A stretch of DNA of 23,817 nucleotides, from NCBI GenBank assembly GCA_910580205.1, contig CAJTVP010000026.1, forward strand, positions 1 to 23,817, read 5' to 3'. The position numbers and the translations under genes are program-made. This DNA comes from an uncultured Eggerthellaceae bacterium. Lineage in GTDB: Bacteria > Actinomycetota > Coriobacteriia > Coriobacteriales > Eggerthellaceae. The notes under the pieces were generated by a model. The model was not told where the DNA came from and searched no databases. It saw only the letters and a list, made by a program, of their open reading frames with translations. Of the stretch, positions 15,641-22,781 are shown piece by piece; the stretch's first letter is position 1; every line of letters begins with the position of its first letter.

Positions 15641-16741
15641 ATGATGAGCGAAAAAGCAGGCGTGCTGGGCAGTAAAGCGTTCCTGAGCGTTCTTTCCGTC
15701 CTTCTCGTGGCGGCGCTCGCCATCTCCTTCCCCGTGCCATCCTTCGCGGCCACCGCATCAGACAAGCAGGCGGAAGCCCAAGCGGCTCTCTCCAAGCTGG
15801 ATGCGGTCAACGCCAAGCTCCATAACGCGGAGGTTGACTATGAGGCGGCGGCCTATGAGCATGCTCAAGCTCAGGCGGCCATGGAGGAAGCGCAAGGCAA
15901 GATAGATGAAGCTTCTGCGCGCATCTCCGATCTGCAAGATCAGCTGGGCACTCGCGCCCGTGGGATGTATCGTTCGGGCTCCGCTTCATTCTTGGACCTG
16001 CTCTTGGGTTCCGCCACGTTCCAGTCCTTCGCGAACAACTGGGGCATCCTGAACGATCTGAATGAGACCGACGCGGAGATGGTGCAGGAGACCAAGGTCC
16101 TGCGCACTGAGGTGGAAGAGCAGAAGGCGGTCTACGCCGAAGAGGAGAAGCAGGCTGCGGCGAAAGCCGCTGAGGCTGAGCGCGTGAAGAACGAATCCGC
16201 GTCCCTCCAGGCGGACATGCAGGCCACCTACAACTCCCTCTCCGCTGAAGCGGCGGAGCTGGTAGCCCAGGAACAGGCCGCGCGCCAGCAGGAAGCTGCG
16301 GCGCCCGCCCAGACGAGCAACAACGCCAACAACGGCGGCAACAAGAATAACAACAGCAGCAATTCCTCTTCCAATTCCAGCAACAACAGCATCCCGAACG
16401 TGAGCGGCGGCGCGGTCGGCCGCGCCTATGGATGCATCGGCATCCCCTATGTGCTGGGCGCGGGCGGTCCTGATGCGTTCGACTGCTCTGGGTTCGTGAG
16501 CTACTGCCTGACCGGCAAGTACGGTCGCGTCTTGGGTTGGACGGGCACCATGTCCGCATACCCCACTGTCACCAATCCCCAAGCGGGGGATATCTGCTAC
16601 TGGGATGGGCATGTGGGCCTCTACATCGGCGGTGGTCAGATGATCCATGCGTCCGCTTCCAAGAGCCAAGTGGTGCAGACGGCCGTCTCGTGGTCTGAAT
16701 CCGCCCTGGGGCCGGTTACTTACAAGCGCTATCGTCCCTGA
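15641..16741 (+). CDS. Secreted coiled-coil NlpC/P60 peptidoglycan hydrolase, copy 1
   Basis: Enzymes of this type cut the stem peptides of peptidoglycan outside the cell and serve in wall turnover and cell separation. The protein has 366 residues. A Sec signal ends in SFA (cleavage after about A36). A long Ala/Glu/Gln-rich coiled coil follows (about 37-225), broken at the shared LGTRARGMYRSG hinge. Next comes a linker of Asn, Ser and Gly (about 226-250), then the NlpC/P60 domain with C282 in FDCSGF, H324 in GHVGLYIG and H336 in MIHAS. AAAGG precedes the start, with a second ATG directly after. It is the first of three tandem paralogues and has its own promoter and terminator. Confidence 0.95.
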   Translation: MMSEKAGVLGSKAFLSVLSVLLVAALAISFPVPSFAATASDKQAEAQAALSKLDAVNAKLHNAEVDYEAAAYEHAQAQAAMEEAQGKIDEASARISDLQDQLGTRARGMYRSGSASFLDLLLGSATFQSFANNWGILNDLNETDAEMVQETKVLRTEVEEQKAVYAEEEKQAAAKAAEAERVKNESASLQADMQATYNSLSAEAAELVAQEQAARQQEAAAPAQTSNNANNGGNKNNNSSNSSSNSSNNSIPNVSGGAVGRAYGCIGIPYVLGAGGPDAFDCSGFVSYCLTGKYGRVLGWTGTMSAYPTVTNPQAGDICYWDGHVGLYIGGGQMIHASASKSQVVQTAVSWSESALGPVTYKRYRP

Positions 16742-16765
16742 CGGGCGCATCAGCAGAGCTTGATG

Positions 16766-16800
16766 AAGAGGGAGGCTGCATCGTCTCCCTCTTTTCTTTT
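16766..16800 (+). terminator. Rho-independent terminator after NlpC/P60 copy 1
   Basis: AAGAGGGAG (16766-16774) pairs perfectly with CTCCCTCTT (16785-16793) and is followed by a T-rich run to 16800. Confidence 0.92.
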
Positions 16801-16831
16801 CGGGCTGATTTTCGTTCGCGTGCTTTGAGAG

Positions 16832-16840
16832 TGCTATCAT
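16832..16840 (+). promoter_or_regulatory. Promoter of the second NlpC/P60 gene (extended -10)
   Basis: TGCTATCAT fits an extended -10. The -35 region is poor. It is 61 bases before the start codon, a similar distance to that in copy 1. Confidence 0.5.
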
Positions 16841-16901
16841 GGTGTCCATGCGGTCAAGAACCAGAACACATCATTGCTCAATCCAGGGAGGTAACGAACT
16901 G

Positions 16902-17939
16902 ATGAGAGCGAATCCCCTCACCAAGATGATCACCGGCTTCGGAGCGTTCGCGCTCGCGGGCGTCATGGCGGCCACGCTCATGATGCCGGTGCCGGCTCAC
17001 GCGGCCACGGCGGCGGAGCTGCAAGCGCAGGCTTCGGCCACGTTGGACAAGCTCCAGGCCCTCCAAGACAAGCTGGAGGCGGCATCCGCTGAATACAATG
17101 ACGCGGTGACGGCCAAGGAGGATGCGCAGAAGAAGATCGAAGAGGCCACGGGTCAGATCACGGATCTCTAGAGCAAGCTGGGCACCCGCGCTCGCGGGAT
17201 GTATCGCACCGGCGCGCTGTCCATGCTGGACGTGCTCACCTCTTCCGCCACCCTGCGCGATTTCGCGACGAACTGGGATCTGCTCAACAACATGAACGAA
17301 TCCGACGCTGAGATGGTCGGCCAGATCAAGGGCCTGCGCGAAGAAGAGAAGGCACAGGAGAAGATCGCCGCCGAGAAGGCTCAGGTAGCCGAGGAGTCGC
17401 AGGCAGAGGCTCAAAGCCTGGTGGATGAAGCCCAGAGCACCTACAACGCGCTTTCCGCTGAGGCGGCAGCCGCCCTTGAGACGGAGCGCATGGCGCGCGC
17501 GGCTGCGGCCCAGGGCAATGGCGGCAATGGCAACAACAATGGCGGCACCAACGGAGGCGGCAACGGTGGCAGCTCGTGGAGCAACCGCTACAGCGGTGGC
17601 GGCTACACCGGCTCCTACAGCTATCAGCCAGGGAATGCCGTGGCCAACGCCTACGCCATGCTGGGCCAACCCTATGTGGGAGCCGGTGCGGCACCGGGCG
17701 GCTTCGACTGCTCCGGCCTGGTGGGCTGGTGCATCTCCGGTGGCCGTCAAGGTTCTGACGCGTTCTACGGCGCATGGCCCACGGTGAGCGCCTCTGACGC
17801 TCAGCCAGGGGATGTGTGCTGGCGCAGCGGGCATGTGGGCATCTATGTGGGCAACGGCCAGATGATCCATGCCTCTGACTATGGCGTGGGCGTCATCCTG
17901 AGCCCGGTGGAGCCGGGGATGTCGTATCACCGAGGTTAG
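16902..17939 (+). pseudogene. Coiled-coil NlpC/P60 hydrolase, copy 2, with in-frame amber codon
   Basis: This would be a 345-residue secreted hydrolase of the same design as its neighbours. It has a Sec signal ending in AHA (about residue 35), a coiled coil, a Gly/Asn-rich linker and an NlpC/P60 domain with C270 in FDCSGL, H311 and H323 all intact. Codon 90 (17169-17171) is TAG. Both paralogues have glutamine at the matching place, just before LGTRARGMYR, so a single CAG to TAG change explains it. The rest of the frame is undamaged, which means the change is recent, is a sequencing error, or is read through. The start follows GGGAGG. If the stop is real, an 89-residue secreted fragment is made. 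An internal ATG at 17199 would give a product without a signal. Confidence 0.85.
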
Positions 17940-17961
17940 CGCGTTCGCATCGCATCTTTTG

Positions 17962-17998
17962 GAACATGCCGCTTGACCTGCGGCATGTTCTGTTTTCC
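17962..17998 (+). terminator. Rho-independent terminator after NlpC/P60 copy 2
   Basis: GAACATGCCGC (17962-17972) pairs perfectly over 11 bases with GCGGCATGTTC (17980-17990), then TGTTTTCC. Confidence 0.85.
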
Positions 17999-18092
17999 GG
18001 GGCCGTCTTCACAATTCCTGCAAATACGAGAATCAAGATGTGGATGTTCGGTTGAATCCCAACCGCCCAACTCAACGATGAAAAACCCATTG

Positions 18093-18104
18093 GTACCATG
18101 GTAC
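18093..18104. promoter_or_regulatory. Palindrome in the promoter region of NlpC/P60 copy 3
   Basis: GTACCATGGTAC is a perfect 12-base palindrome 49 bases before the start codon. It contains TACCAT at the place where copies 1 and 2 have their TATCAT -10 boxes, so it may be a modified -10 within an operator. No clear -35 is seen. A CGGTTG/CAACCG hairpin lies upstream (about 18050-18066). Confidence 0.35.
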
Positions 18105-18153
18105 GGCTGTTTGCCGAACATACCATTTGCTCGATCTAGGAGGATCTTCGCTG

Positions 18154-19212
18154 ATGAGCGAGCATGCTAACGCACTAAGCAGACGGACTTTCATAACCGC
18201 CGGGCTGGCCACCGTGGCTGGCGCTGGCATCCTCTCTGCTTGCCCCACGAACGCCTTCGCCGTCACCTCCGCCGAAAAGCAGGCGGAAGCCGCGGCCACT
18301 CTCGATCGCCTTCAGGCCATGGAGGTGAAGCTGGACGAGGCTTCGAACGACTACTTCACGGCGCTTTCCGCGCAAGAGGAAGCCCAGGCCAAGATGGATG
18401 AAGCCCAGGCCAAGATAGATGAAGCCAATGAGAAGATCTCAGGGCTCCAGGAGCAGCTGGGCACGCGCGCTCGCGGCATGTATCGGTCCGGCTCCTTCTC
18501 CTTCATCGACGTCCTGCTCTCCGCCACCACGTTCCAGGCGTTCACGACGAACTGGGACACGCTGAATCAGATGAATGAGAACGATTCGGCCATGGTCGAA
18601 GAGACGAAGTCGCTGAAGTCTGAGGTGGAGGCGCAGAAGGCCGAATACGCTGCGCAGGAAGAAGTGGCGGCGCAACAGGCCGAAACGGCTGCGGCTGTGC
18701 AGGCGGAAGCTCAGCAGCTCGTCAATGAGATGCAAGCCACCTACAACGCCCTCACCGCTGAAGCCGCCCGCTTGCTGGCGGAAGAGGAAGAGGCCCGTCG
18801 CCGGGAAGAGGAGGCGCGCGCCCGCGCCGCTGAGCAGCAACGGGAGCGCCAGCAGAGCTACTATGGCGGTGAAGTGGACAATTCCAAGGCTCAGACCGTC
18901 ACGGGCAACACCGTGGTGGATCGCGCGTACTCTCAATACGGCAAGCCCTATGTGTGGGCTGCCGTGGGACCGGGCAGCTTCGACTGCTCTGGATTCGTGA
19001 GCTACTGCTTGACCGGCAGCTTCTCTCGCTTGGGCACCACGTACACATTCTTGGGCTACACCGCCGTGACCGACCCGCAACCGGGAGACATCTGCGTGAA
19101 CGCGCAACATTGCGGGATCTATGTGGGCGGTGGGAACATGGTGCATTGCTCCGTTTCGCGCGGCGTGGTGGAAGCGCCGGTGTGGAGCAGCATGGTGTAT
19201 CGGCGTTATTAG
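18154..19212 (+). CDS. Exported coiled-coil NlpC/P60 hydrolase, copy 3, with Tat-like signal
   Basis: The protein has 352 residues. AGGAGG before the ATG at 18154 fixes the start. The N-terminus carries a twin-arginine motif (SRRTFI, R10-R11) and a mild hydrophobic stretch, followed by both a lipobox-like LSAC (C30) and an AFA cleavage site (34-36). It may therefore be a Tat substrate and possibly a lipoprotein, unlike its Sec-exported neighbours. A coiled coil follows with the shared LGTRARGMYRSG hinge. The linker is charged (runs of Glu and Arg) instead of Asn/Gly. The NlpC/P60 domain has C278 in FDCSGF, H319 in QHCGIYVG and H331 in MVHCS. The role is presumably peptide cleavage in the wall. 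No terminator with a T-run is seen after it. Confidence 0.94.
   Translation: MSEHANALSRRTFITAGLATVAGAGILSACPTNAFAVTSAEKQAEAAATLDRLQAMEVKLDEASNDYFTALSAQEEAQAKMDEAQAKIDEANEKISGLQEQLGTRARGMYRSGSFSFIDVLLSATTFQAFTTNWDTLNQMNENDSAMVEETKSLKSEVEAQKAEYAAQEEVAAQQAETAAAVQAEAQQLVNEMQATYNALTAEAARLLAEEEEARRREEEARARAAEQQRERQQSYYGGEVDNSKAQTVTGNTVVDRAYSQYGKPYVWAAVGPGSFDCSGFVSYCLTGSFSRLGTTYTFLGYTAVTDPQPGDICVNAQHCGIYVGGGNMVHCSVSRGVVEAPVWSSMVYRRY
18379..18420 (+). repeat. Tandem 21-base duplication inside copy 3
   Basis: Two adjacent 21-base units (18379-18399 and 18400-18420) differ at one position and encode EAQAKMD then EAQAKID. They extend the coiled coil by one heptad in frame. Confidence 0.85.
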
Positions 19213-19267
19213 TTACGGGCCCGCTGCGCGGGGCGGAGGTTTCTCCTGTTCTGGAACATGGGCATGG

Positions 19268-19333
19268 CGACGGATGCGCAGGCGACCGTTTTCGCACGCA
19301 TCACCCTCATTGGCGGGCAATGCCCGCGCTACA
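19268..19333 (-). repeat. GTAG-footed REP-like repeat, copy C
   Basis: On the minus strand it starts at 19333 with TGTAGC, then GCGGGC, loop ATT, GCCCGC, CAATG and ends in CCTGCGCATCCGTCG (19282-19268). The stem again has six pairs and a three-base loop. It faces away from copy B, so the two GTAG feet point at one another across a 34-base linker. Confidence 0.7.
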
Positions 19334-19337
19334 GAAG

Positions 19338-19369
19338 CGGGGTGGACCTGAAAAACAGGAGAAGCCCCG
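19338..19369 (+). other. Hairpin linking repeat copies C and B
   Basis: CGGGG (19338-19342) pairs with CCCCG (19365-19369), and CCTG (19347-19350) with CAGG (19356-19359), around an AAAAA loop. The internal loop is purine-rich: TGGA opposite AGAAG. Confidence 0.5.
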
Positions 19370-19435
19370 TAGCGCACCCATCGGGTGCCAAAGGTCAACC
19401 ATGCGAACAGGGAATGCCAACCTGCGCATCCGTCG
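19368..19435 (+). repeat. GTAG-footed REP-like repeat, copy B
   Basis: It has CGTAGC, then GCACCC (19374-19379), loop ATC, GGGTGC (19383-19388), CAAAGGTCAACC, ACAGG, and CCTGCGCATCCGTCG (19421-19435). Outside the stem it matches copy A in long blocks. The stem bases differ but still pair fully. Confidence 0.75.
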
Positions 19436-19651
19436 TCCGGAAGAGAATCAGGGTTGGAGCAGCCTCCGCATCACCAGGAACAACCCGGTACATCAGGCAA
19501 CCCGGATGGTATCTCAATGAACGGCATTGGCGGCGATCTTCCGCCAATGCACACTTGAAGGGCGCGCGATGCAGATATGGTTCAACCAGGATCACGCTCT
19601 CAGGTTGAAGCGCATCCTGGCTTGCAGCGCTCAGGCGCTGCCCGCCCCTTC

Positions 19652-19660
19652 TGCTATCAT
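19652..19660 (+). promoter_or_regulatory. Candidate murJ promoter (extended -10)
   Basis: TGCTATCAT, identical to the box before NlpC/P60 copy 2, lies 26 bases before the murJ start. No good -35 box is visible; the GCAGCGC stem-loop occupies that area. Confidence 0.5.
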
Positions 19661-19686
19661 CCTTTCGTCAGATAATCGGAGGATGA

Positions 19687-21465
19687 TTGAGCAAGCTCTC
19701 TCAAAAGATCGCGCGCGCCAAGCATACAGAGGAATACATCCGGCGTCGTCGTCAGATGCTCGCTGAGCGCCAAGCGCAGGAGGTGGCGGACGCATCCGAC
19801 GAAGCGGAGGCGGTGGCCCAAGCGCCCGCTATTCCGGTGGGGGATCCGGACCCCGATGCCGCCGAAGAGGAGCTTTCCGGCGTAGCCCGTTCGGCCAGCA
19901 TCATCAGCGTTTGCGTGGTCCTCTCGCGCATCACCGGGTTCGTGCGCACGTGGTCCATGGCCTTCGCCTTGGGTGCCACGTTCCTCTCCAGCTCCTATCA
20001 GGTGGCGAACAACCTGCCGAACCAGCTCTATGAGCTGGTCATGGGCGGCATGCTGGTGACCGCGTTCTTGCCGGTCTACATGCAGGTGAAGAAGAAAGCC
20101 GGCAAGCGCGCCAGCGACGAATACGCCTCCAACCTCTTCACGCTGGTCATCCTCTTCTTGGGCGTGGTGGCGGCGCTCTGCATGATCTTCCCGCAAGCCA
20201 TCGTCTACACCCAGTCGTTCATGACTGACCAGTCGGATATGGGCATCGCCGTGCTCCTGTTCCAGTTCTTCGCCATCCAAACGGTGTTCTACGGGGCGTC
20301 CACCATCCTCTCCGGGCTTTTGAACGCGAATCGCGAATACCTCTGGTCCTCTGCCGCCCCCATCTTCAACAACCTCATCGTCATCGCCACGTTCATCGCC
20401 TATGCGGTGGTAGCGCCCGCCTCACCGGAAACGGCGCTCTACATCATCGCCGTGGGCAATCCCGCTGGCGTTCTGCTCCAGGTGCTCGTCCAGATCCCGG
20501 CGTTGCGGCGCTGTGGCGTACGGTTGCGCCTCAAGATCAGCTTCTCCGACCCGTGGATCAGAGAGACGCTCAAGCTGGGCGCATCCGCTCTCGTCATCAC
20601 GGCTTTCACCTTCATCACCGTCTCGGTCATGAACGCCGCATCCTACGTGTTCGCGGACAACGGCCCGTCGGTCATCGCCTATGCGCGCCTGTGGTACACG
20701 CTGCCCTATTCGTTCTTGGCCATCCCCATCACCACGGCGCTGTTCACTGAGCTCTCTGACATGCACAACAGCGAAGATGACGAAGGGGTCGTGCGCTGCA
20801 TCCTCTCCGGCAGCCGGCAGATCCTGTTCCTCCTCGGGCCTTTCATGCTCTACCTGATCGTGTTCGCGGAACCCCTCGTCACGCTCTATCACACCGGCGC
20901 GTTCACAGAGGACAAGATCGGCCAGATCGCGCAGTTCCTGGCCGCCCTTGCAGTGGCGCTGCCGTTCTACGGGCTGGTCACGTTCTTCCAAAAGGTGTTC
21001 AGCAGCATCCGCCGTCTGGGCGTGTTCGCCTGGTTCAATGTGATCGCCTCGCTTTTTCAGGTGGCGCTCACCTTGGGCGGCGTGCTTGCGTTCCGGCAAG
21101 GCTATCCGGTGACGCTCGAGTCCGTGGCCTGGGCATCGGTCGCGTTCTACATCGCCACGGACCTGCTCTGCGTGATCTATCTCAAGGCGAAGTTCCGCTC
21201 CCTTGAGCTGCTGCCCATGTTGAGCTCCTTCATCTTGGGGCTCATGCTGGGCGCTCTGGGGGCGGCGGGGGGAGGTGCCGTGCTCTTCGCCATGAAGCTC
21301 GTCTTCGGCGCGCAGATGGCGAACATCGGCGTGGCGCTTTTGTGCGTGATCGGCGGCGGCATCGTGGCGCTGGCGCTCACGTTCGGCATGGCTTGCGCCT
21401 TGAAGCGGCCCGAAGCGGCGCTCATCCGCTCGCTGCTCTCCGGTTTGCAAAGGCGACGCGGTTGA
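19687..21465 (+). CDS. murJ: Lipid II flippase MurJ
   Basis: A MOP-superfamily membrane protein that turns the peptidoglycan precursor lipid II to the outer face of the membrane. The protein has 592 residues with about 14 hydrophobic segments. Family marks are ASIISVCVVLSRITGFVRTW at the first segment, YQVANNLPNQLYELVMGGMLVTAFLPVY, and GASTILSGLLNANREYLWSS. The first 65 residues are hydrophilic (an RRRR cluster followed by an acidic Ala-rich stretch) and precede the usual start, making a cytoplasmic extension. The TTG start at 19687 follows GGAGG at short spacing. It lies directly before a D-aspartate-ligase-like gene, so wall building is the local theme. Confidence 0.93.
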   Translation: MSKLSQKIARAKHTEEYIRRRRQMLAERQAQEVADASDEAEAVAQAPAIPVGDPDPDAAEEELSGVARSASIISVCVVLSRITGFVRTWSMAFALGATFLSSSYQVANNLPNQLYELVMGGMLVTAFLPVYMQVKKKAGKRASDEYASNLFTLVILFLGVVAALCMIFPQAIVYTQSFMTDQSDMGIAVLLFQFFAIQTVFYGASTILSGLLNANREYLWSSAAPIFNNLIVIATFIAYAVVAPASPETALYIIAVGNPAGVLLQVLVQIPALRRCGVRLRLKISFSDPWIRETLKLGASALVITAFTFITVSVMNAASYVFADNGPSVIAYARLWYTLPYSFLAIPITTALFTELSDMHNSEDDEGVVRCILSGSRQILFLLGPFMLYLIVFAEPLVTLYHTGAFTEDKIGQIAQFLAALAVALPFYGLVTFFQKVFSSIRRLGVFAWFNVIASLFQVALTLGGVLAFRQGYPVTLESVAWASVAFYIATDLLCVIYLKAKFRSLELLPMLSSFILGLMLGALGAAGGGAVLFAMKLVFGAQMANIGVALLCVIGGGIVALALTFGMACALKRPEAALIRSLLSGLQRRRG

Positions 21466-21473
21466 GGTAGCGT

Positions 21474-21489
21474 CTTGCGTCCGCGCAAG
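21474..21489 (+). other. Small stem-loop between murJ and the ATP-grasp gene
   Basis: CTTGCG, loop TCCG, CGCAAG: six perfect pairs in the 53-base gap. A GTAG lies just before it (21467-21470), as in the repeat family, but the rest of the repeat is missing. Confidence 0.4.
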
Positions 21490-21518
21490 GCTCTTGCAAG
21501 GGAAAGGAACGGTGGCGC

Positions 21519-22781
21519 ATGATGGACAAGACGGCAGCTCCGGCGGACGGGCTGGATTTCATCCCGGTCATCCTGGGGTCGGACATCGCCACCTACAGCC
21601 TGGCCCGCACGTTCCATGAAGCTTACGGCATCACGTCTGTGGCCCTGTCGAAGGGGAAGTACCATCTGTGCGGGGATTCGTGCATCATCCATTCCATTTA
21701 CGATGAGGATATGGACGAACCGGACGGGTTCGCTGATCGTTTGCTGCGCATAGCGGATGAGCTGCCAAAGAAGAAGCTCATCCTCATGGCATGCGGGGAT
21801 TGGTATGTTGACCTCATCATGGAGAACCGCGCCGCGCTGGAAGAGCGCTTCGTCATCCCGTACATCCCGCGAGAGCTCCACGACAGCCTGGTGTTCAAGG
21901 ACCGGTTCTATGAGACGTGCGAGCGTTTCGGGGTTCCCTACCCGAAGACCCTCGTACTGGATTGCGCGAACCCGCCGGAGGACATCTCTCAGGTGGAGAT
22001 TCCATTCGAGTTCCCCATCATCGCGAAGGCCGCCTCTACGCCTGCGTATCACTATGTGGATTTCGAGGGCAAGAAGAAGGTGTTCAAGTTCGACGAGCGC
22101 TCCCAGTTCGATGAGATGTTCCGGCGGCTGGTGGCCAGCGGTTACAAAGAGAAGCTATTGGTGCAGGATTTCATCCCAGGGGATGACACGCACATGCGGA
22201 TCCTCACCTGCTACTGCGATCAAGACTCCAAGCTGCGCTTCGCCGCGTTCGGGCAGACGCTCATGGAAGACCCCACGGACAACGGCATCGGGAATCCCGT
22301 CGCCATCATCAATCGCGTGAACCCAGAGGTGGTGGCCCATGCCCAGCGCCTGCTGGAAGGGGTGGGTTACACCGGCTTCGCCAATTTCGACGTCAAGTTC
22401 GACGAGCGCGACGGGAGCTACCGGTTCTTCGAGATCAACCCCCGGCTCGGACGCAGCAATTTCTACGTGACCGCGGGCGGGAACAACACGGTCAAGTGGA
22501 TCGTGGATGATCTCATCCTGGACAAGGAGTTCGAAGGTGTGAGGATCGCGAACGAAGACGGCAGCCGAGCGCTGTTCACGGTGGTGACCAAGAAGATGCT
22601 CTTGGATTACGTGCAGGATCCAGCCTTGCGCGCTGAGGTGGAGGAGCTCTACCGGACGGGGCGCGCGGTCAATCCGATTGATTACGACGCGGAAACCCAT
22701 TTCATGCGGCGCATCTATCCGAGGATCTTCCTCTGGAAGCAGGATCGGGCGTTTCGGCCCTATCTGGCGAAGGGGGATTAG
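21519..22781 (+). CDS. ATP-grasp ligase, probable D-aspartate ligase
   Basis: The protein has 420 residues and no signal, so it is cytoplasmic. It opens with FIPVILGSDIATYSLARTFHEAYGI, very like the start of the Enterococcus faecium D-aspartate ligase Asl, which adds D-Asp to the side amine of residue 3 of the peptidoglycan stem. ATP-grasp marks are an ATP-binding lysine in IIAKAAS (K170), QDFIPGDDTHMR, and the metal-binding EINPR (E305, N307). PYPKTLVL and NFDVKFDERDGSYRFFEINPRLGRS also fit. GGAAAGGAAC precedes the start. The neighbours support the call: murJ upstream and a convergent aspartate/glutamate racemase that could supply D-Asp. The exact amino acid added is inferred. Confidence 0.85.
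   Translation: MMDKTAAPADGLDFIPVILGSDIATYSLARTFHEAYGITSVALSKGKYHLCGDSCIIHSIYDEDMDEPDGFADRLLRIADELPKKKLILMACGDWYVDLIMENRAALEERFVIPYIPRELHDSLVFKDRFYETCERFGVPYPKTLVLDCANPPEDISQVEIPFEFPIIAKAASTPAYHYVDFEGKKKVFKFDERSQFDEMFRRLVASGYKEKLLVQDFIPGDDTHMRILTCYCDQDSKLRFAAFGQTLMEDPTDNGIGNPVAIINRVNPEVVAHAQRLLEGVGYTGFANFDVKFDERDGSYRFFEINPRLGRSNFYVTAGGNNTVKWIVDDLILDKEFEGVRIANEDGSRALFTVVTKKMLLDYVQDPALRAEVEELYRTGRAVNPIDYDAETHFMRRIYPRIFLWKQDRAFRPYLAKGD

Larger units (their letters stand above)
19213..19686. other. 474-base gene-free stretch before murJ
   Basis: No reading frame here looks like a protein. It contains repeat copies C and B, their linking hairpin, and two further perfect stems: GCATTGGCGG with CCGCCAATGC (19524-19550, seven-base loop) and GCAGCGC with GCGCTGC (19624-19641). 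The murJ promoter is at its right end. Confidence 0.7.

Noticed and set aside
17169..17171. Genome-wide reassignment of TAG, for example to pyrrolysine
   Set aside because: TAG is the normal stop of the LCP gene, modA, yebC, putP, NlpC/P60 copies 2 and 3, and the ATP-grasp gene, and the interrupted site is a glutamine in paralogues.
19213..19686. Known structured RNA (tmRNA, RNase P, SRP or 6S RNA) in the large gap
   Set aside because: None of the conserved cores of these RNAs is present. Repeats and separate hairpins account for the structure seen.
20422..21450. Long leftward frame opposite murJ
   Set aside because: Its composition is His, Glu and Arg-rich as expected from antisense reading of membrane codons, and it has no ribosome site.
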